Source: JBLMYQ01 sp050260055 (GTDB taxonomy: Bacteria > Bacillota > Clostridia > Acetivibrionales > UBA4821). Taken from it: DNA of 64,000 nucleotides. Each line of letters starts with the position of its first letter. Position 1 is the stretch's first letter. The stretch is taken from the NCBI GenBank assembly GCA_050260055.1, contig JBLNBO010000053.1:1-64000 (forward strand), read 5' to 3'. Of this stretch, positions 61,211 through 64,000 are shown piece after piece. The translations under genes and the position numbers were made by a program. The notes beneath the pieces are model-generated. The model was not told the origin of the DNA and ran no database searches. It saw only the letters and a list, made by a program, of their open reading frames with translations.

Positions 61211-63658
61211 ATGAAGAAATTTGTTAAAAGTATAGCATTAATGGTTGCTGCAGCATTGATGATAACATTTATTTTTATACCGGGTGAGAAAACAATGGCA
61301 AAATCTGATTTGCCGCAGGAGGCCCAAAAAAGGCTTGCAAACGCAGTAGTATTATATATAGGAAGCAATGATGCTTACATAAATAATGCTAAAACAACTA
61401 TAGATAAGAATATTGAAGTGTGTCCGGTAGCTGATAATGGCAGAACTTTGGTGCCTGTCAGATTTATTGCTGAATCTTTAGGGGCAAAGGTTGGATGGGA
61501 ACCAAAGACATCAACCGTTACAATTTCATATAAAAGTAAGAAAATTACGTTGGTAAAAGGTCAAAAAATTATTAATGTAAATGGAAAACAAGTTAGTATT
61601 GAAACTGCGGCTAAAGATGTTAATAATAGAATCTTGGTACCATTCAGAGCAGTAGCTGAAGCATTAGGTAAAAAGGTGTTTTATGATAGAGGATTAATAG
61701 TTATTAGTGACAAAGATAATATTTTTAATGCAAAATCGGAAAAGTCTTTGCTTGATAGAATAATTGCAAAGGTTAATAACTTGCCTACAGTGGGAACTGA
61801 AGCTAAATTAAAAGAAATAATTGAAAAGTTTAGGACAAGTCAATCAAATGAAAGAAATTATATGCTGAAAGATGTACAATCAATTGGTACAGCTTTTTCT
61901 GCAGCAAATTCAATGGATCAATCAGCTAGCAATAAAGCTAAATCTGATTCAGCCAGCAATGATTTCTCAAAAACAAATGTTCAAGTTGAAGGTGTTGATG
62001 AATCAGATATAGTTAAAACTGATGGTAAATACATTTATCAGGTTAATAATAAAAGAATAATTGTTGCAGATGTATATCCTGCAAATAATATGAAAGTAAT
62101 TAGCATGGTAAAGTTTTCTGATGCAAACTTTAATCCTGAAGAGATTTATATTGATGGAAATAAGATGGTCGTTATAGGTTATTCTTATAAAGAATTTAAA
62201 GTTAGCAATAATGAACCACTTAACAAAAGTATTCGTATGCCGCCATACAGATCAACTTCGTTCGTAAAAGCAATTGAATATGATATTTCTAATAAAAGTG
62301 ATATTAAGAAGATTAGAGATTTTGAAATTGAGGGCAGCTTGATTTCTTCAAGAAGAATAGGGAATTCACTATATATCGTGACTAATAAGTATATAGATTA
62401 TTATTACTTCGATTATAATCTGAAAGAGAGTTTGACACCCGTATTCTATGATAGTGCTTTAAAAGGAAAAGAAACAAACCTTGACTGCTCAAAAATTAAA
62501 TGTATTCCTCATTGTATTACACCAAATTACATGGTAATTGCAGGAATAAATTTGAATAAAACTGATGAGCCGGTTAATATCCAGAGTTATTTAGGCTCAG
62601 GAGAACATATTTATTCATCTGAAAATAACCTGTACGTTGCTGTTTCAGAATATGAAAATATTAAAGTAGAAAACTCAGCAAATAGTAATGCAAAAATTCT
62701 TCCATATTATTGGAATAGGAATATCAATACTACTGTTTATAAATTCTCTCTTTATAATGGAAATGCAACATATATCGGGAAAGGAACTGTTCCGGGGACA
62801 GTATTGAATCAGTTTTCAATGGATGAATATGATGGCAATTTCAGAATTGCGACAACTGTAGGATATCCAAATAGAAATGGAGACGCTTCTTCAAAGAACA
62901 ATCTATATGTACTCAATGATGCAATGAGTATAACAGGTAAGATTGAGGATATTGCTCCTGGAGAAAAGATTTATTCAGTAAGATTTATGGGAAATAAAGC
63001 ATATATGGTTACATTCAAAAAGGTTGACCCATTATTCGTAATAGATTTAAAGAATCCAAGCGCGCCTAAGATACTTGGAAAATTGAAAATACCTGGTTAT
63101 AGTGATTACTTACATCCATATGATGAGAACCATATAATCGGTTTTGGTAAAGATGCAATTGATGCTAAAGAAGGCAGCTTTGCTTGGTATCAAGGATTAA
63201 AGATTGCAATGTTTGATGTTACTGATGTAAATAATCCAAAAGAAATGTTTAAAGAGGTAATAGGAGACAGGGGAACAGATTCTGAGCTTCTTACAAACCA
63301 TAAGGCACTGTTGTTCTCAAAAGAAAAGAATTTACTTGCATTCCCTGTAACATTAATGACAATCAAAGATAAAAAGGAAAATATAGATGAAGGTGGGTTC
63401 CCTGAGTATGGTACTTTTGAATTCCAAGGTGCGTATGTTTACAATATAGATTTGAAAAAAGGATTCCAACTAAAGGCAAGAATATCTCACTTAACCGATG
63501 ATGAATATAAAAAGGCGGGAGATTATTGGTATTACGGAGAAAAAGCAGTTAGTAGAATGCTTTATATAGGCAACAATCTTTATACATTATCAACAGGATT
63601 GTATAAGGCTCACGACCTGGCTAATTTCAAGGAGATTGGTTCACTTGAGATTAAATAA
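61211..63658 (+). CDS. Secreted beta-propeller protein with copper-amine-oxidase-like N-terminal domain
   Basis: 815 residues. Signal peptide (~1-30), then a copper-amine-oxidase N-terminal-like stalk (~55-165; TLVPVRFIAESLGAKVGW and ILVPFRAVAEAL). From ~255 to the end it is a secreted beta-propeller (Beta_propel family), beginning GVDESDIVKTDGKYIYQV. This architecture is common in Clostridia and Thermoanaerobacteria, probably wall-attached, with unknown ligand. AAGGAG lies 9 bases upstream of the ATG. It is the last complete gene; the stalk domain is shared with the glycosidase at 8996. Confidence 0.9.
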   Translation: MKKFVKSIALMVAAALMITFIFIPGEKTMAKSDLPQEAQKRLANAVVLYIGSNDAYINNAKTTIDKNIEVCPVADNGRTLVPVRFIAESLGAKVGWEPKTSTVTISYKSKKITLVKGQKIINVNGKQVSIETAAKDVNNRILVPFRAVAEALGKKVFYDRGLIVISDKDNIFNAKSEKSLLDRIIAKVNNLPTVGTEAKLKEIIEKFRTSQSNERNYMLKDVQSIGTAFSAANSMDQSASNKAKSDSASNDFSKTNVQVEGVDESDIVKTDGKYIYQVNNKRIIVADVYPANNMKVISMVKFSDANFNPEEIYIDGNKMVVIGYSYKEFKVSNNEPLNKSIRMPPYRSTSFVKAIEYDISNKSDIKKIRDFEIEGSLISSRRIGNSLYIVTNKYIDYYYFDYNLKESLTPVFYDSALKGKETNLDCSKIKCIPHCITPNYMVIAGINLNKTDEPVNIQSYLGSGEHIYSSENNLYVAVSEYENIKVENSANSNAKILPYYWNRNINTTVYKFSLYNGNATYIGKGTVPGTVLNQFSMDEYDGNFRIATTVGYPNRNGDASSKNNLYVLNDAMSITGKIEDIAPGEKIYSVRFMGNKAYMVTFKKVDPLFVIDLKNPSAPKILGKLKIPGYSDYLHPYDENHIIGFGKDAIDAKEGSFAWYQGLKIAMFDVTDVNNPKEMFKEVIGDRGTDSELLTNHKALLFSKEKNLLAFPVTLMTIKDKKENIDEGGFPEYGTFEFQGAYVYNIDLKKGFQLKARISHLTDDEYKKAGDYWYYGEKAVSRMLYIGNNLYTLSTGLYKAHDLANFKEIGSLEIK

Positions 63659-63687
63659 GGGCCGGAGATAATATATTATATATTTTG

Positions 63688-63716
63688 GAGGCATACAAAT
63701 CAGTATGCCTCATTTT
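63688..63716 (+). terminator. Intrinsic terminator after the beta-propeller gene
   Basis: Perfect 9-bp stem GAGGCATAC / GTATGCCTC with a T-run. Confidence 0.9.
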
Positions 63717-63766
63717 TATGGCTATTAAAATTGTTTAAATTTATTTCTGGAAAATAATACATATTA

Positions 63767-63775
63767 TGCTATAAT
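63767..63775 (+). promoter_or_regulatory. Extended -10 promoter for the last gene
   Basis: TGCTATAAT, an extended -10 element; no clear -35. Confidence 0.5.
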
Positions 63776-63814
63776 GTTTATATATTTAGAAAATTATATA
63801 GATAGAGAAATATA

Positions 63815-63860
63815 AAATAGACTATTTCGGGATTTAGTGAGGTAGTCTTTTGCATTTTTT
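63815..63860 (+). terminator. Leader hairpin, possible attenuator
   Basis: AGACTA / TAGTCT stem with further weak inner pairing and TTTTGCATTTTTT following; it lies between a promoter and a start codon, so it may attenuate transcription. Confidence 0.4.
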
Positions 63861-63898
63861 AGGGATCTGATATTTATAATAGAAGGTTGTGATTTTAA

Positions 63899-64000
63899 AT
63901 GCTTCAGGTTAAAAAGGTAGATAACCAATTATATGTCAGATTTCAGGATAATGAGTATAATACAGAAAAAATGAATATCTTCAAAACTAAAAAATGGAAT
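63899..64000 (+). CDS. Start of an unidentified protein (3' truncated by window)
   Basis: 34 codons from ATG 63899, beginning MLQVKKVDNQLYVRF, open to the window edge. AAGG lies 12 bases upstream, somewhat far. Too short to identify; the preceding promoter and hairpin support it being a real gene. Confidence 0.5.
   Translation, partial: MLQVKKVDNQLYVRFQDNEYNTEKMNIFKTKKWN

Overview
The window looks like chromosomal DNA from a low-GC, spore-forming member of the Clostridia. The evidence is A/T-rich codon use, strong AGGAGG ribosome binding sites, SpoVS, a YteA-type zinc-finger protein, S-layer-homology (SLH) proteins, copper-amine-oxidase-like surface domains and a T-box leader. I cannot name a genus. 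Most genes are housekeeping, and nearly every transcription unit ends in a clear intrinsic terminator. I see no phage, insertion sequence or CRISPR array.

Layout. 1-7.2 kb: end of a radical SAM gene, spoVS, a phospholipase-D-like protein, smc and a GNAT acetyltransferase. 7.2-10.4 kb (minus): an HD-GYP protein, an endonuclease-III relative and a secreted phosphodiester glycosidase, preceded by a 6S RNA on the same strand. 10.8-16.5 kb: Ca2+/H+ antiporter, transglutaminase-like membrane protein, thioredoxin-DsbD fusion, GAF-HD-GYP protein and a lone receiver domain. 16.6-22.7 kb: glgA, nth, an FtsA-like ATPase with a long C-terminal extension and a membrane diguanylate cyclase. 22.8-29.7 kb: two small genes, three tandem M42 aminopeptidases, an aspartate aminotransferase and purB. 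30-35.4 kb: chemoreceptor, tRNA-Ala(GGC), an SGNH hydrolase/TauE pair, and the manganese regulator and importer mntR-mntH. 35.4-41.6 kb: two S-layer-type proteins around a YkuS-like gene. 42-47 kb: a 1639-residue kinase-AAA-GAF-GGDEF protein. 47-54.5 kb: an atypical cis-prenyltransferase, small sporulation-like genes, a CAP-domain protein, a B12-binding radical SAM protein, trpB2, an RseC-like protein and thioredoxin. 55-64 kb: dihydrolipoamide dehydrogenase, lemA-htpX, T-box-controlled proS, an orphan acyl-carrier protein and a large surface beta-propeller protein.

Themes. Cyclic-di-GMP turnover recurs: two GGDEF and two HD-GYP proteins. Surface architecture recurs: two SLH proteins, two proteins with copper-amine-oxidase-like domains, a CAP protein and a transglutaminase. 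Mn homeostasis is a compact regulator-transporter pair.

The most unusual structural feature is a 137-bp near-perfect direct repeat of the mntH 3' end. Its two copies flank the 3.6-kb SLH gene, as if that gene arrived by recombination into mntH. Other points worth following are a PLD-like protein lacking the catalytic His, the FtsA-like protein with beta-grasp-like repeats, the non-canonical UppS paralogue, and the orphan acyl carrier protein with its own promoter and structured leader.
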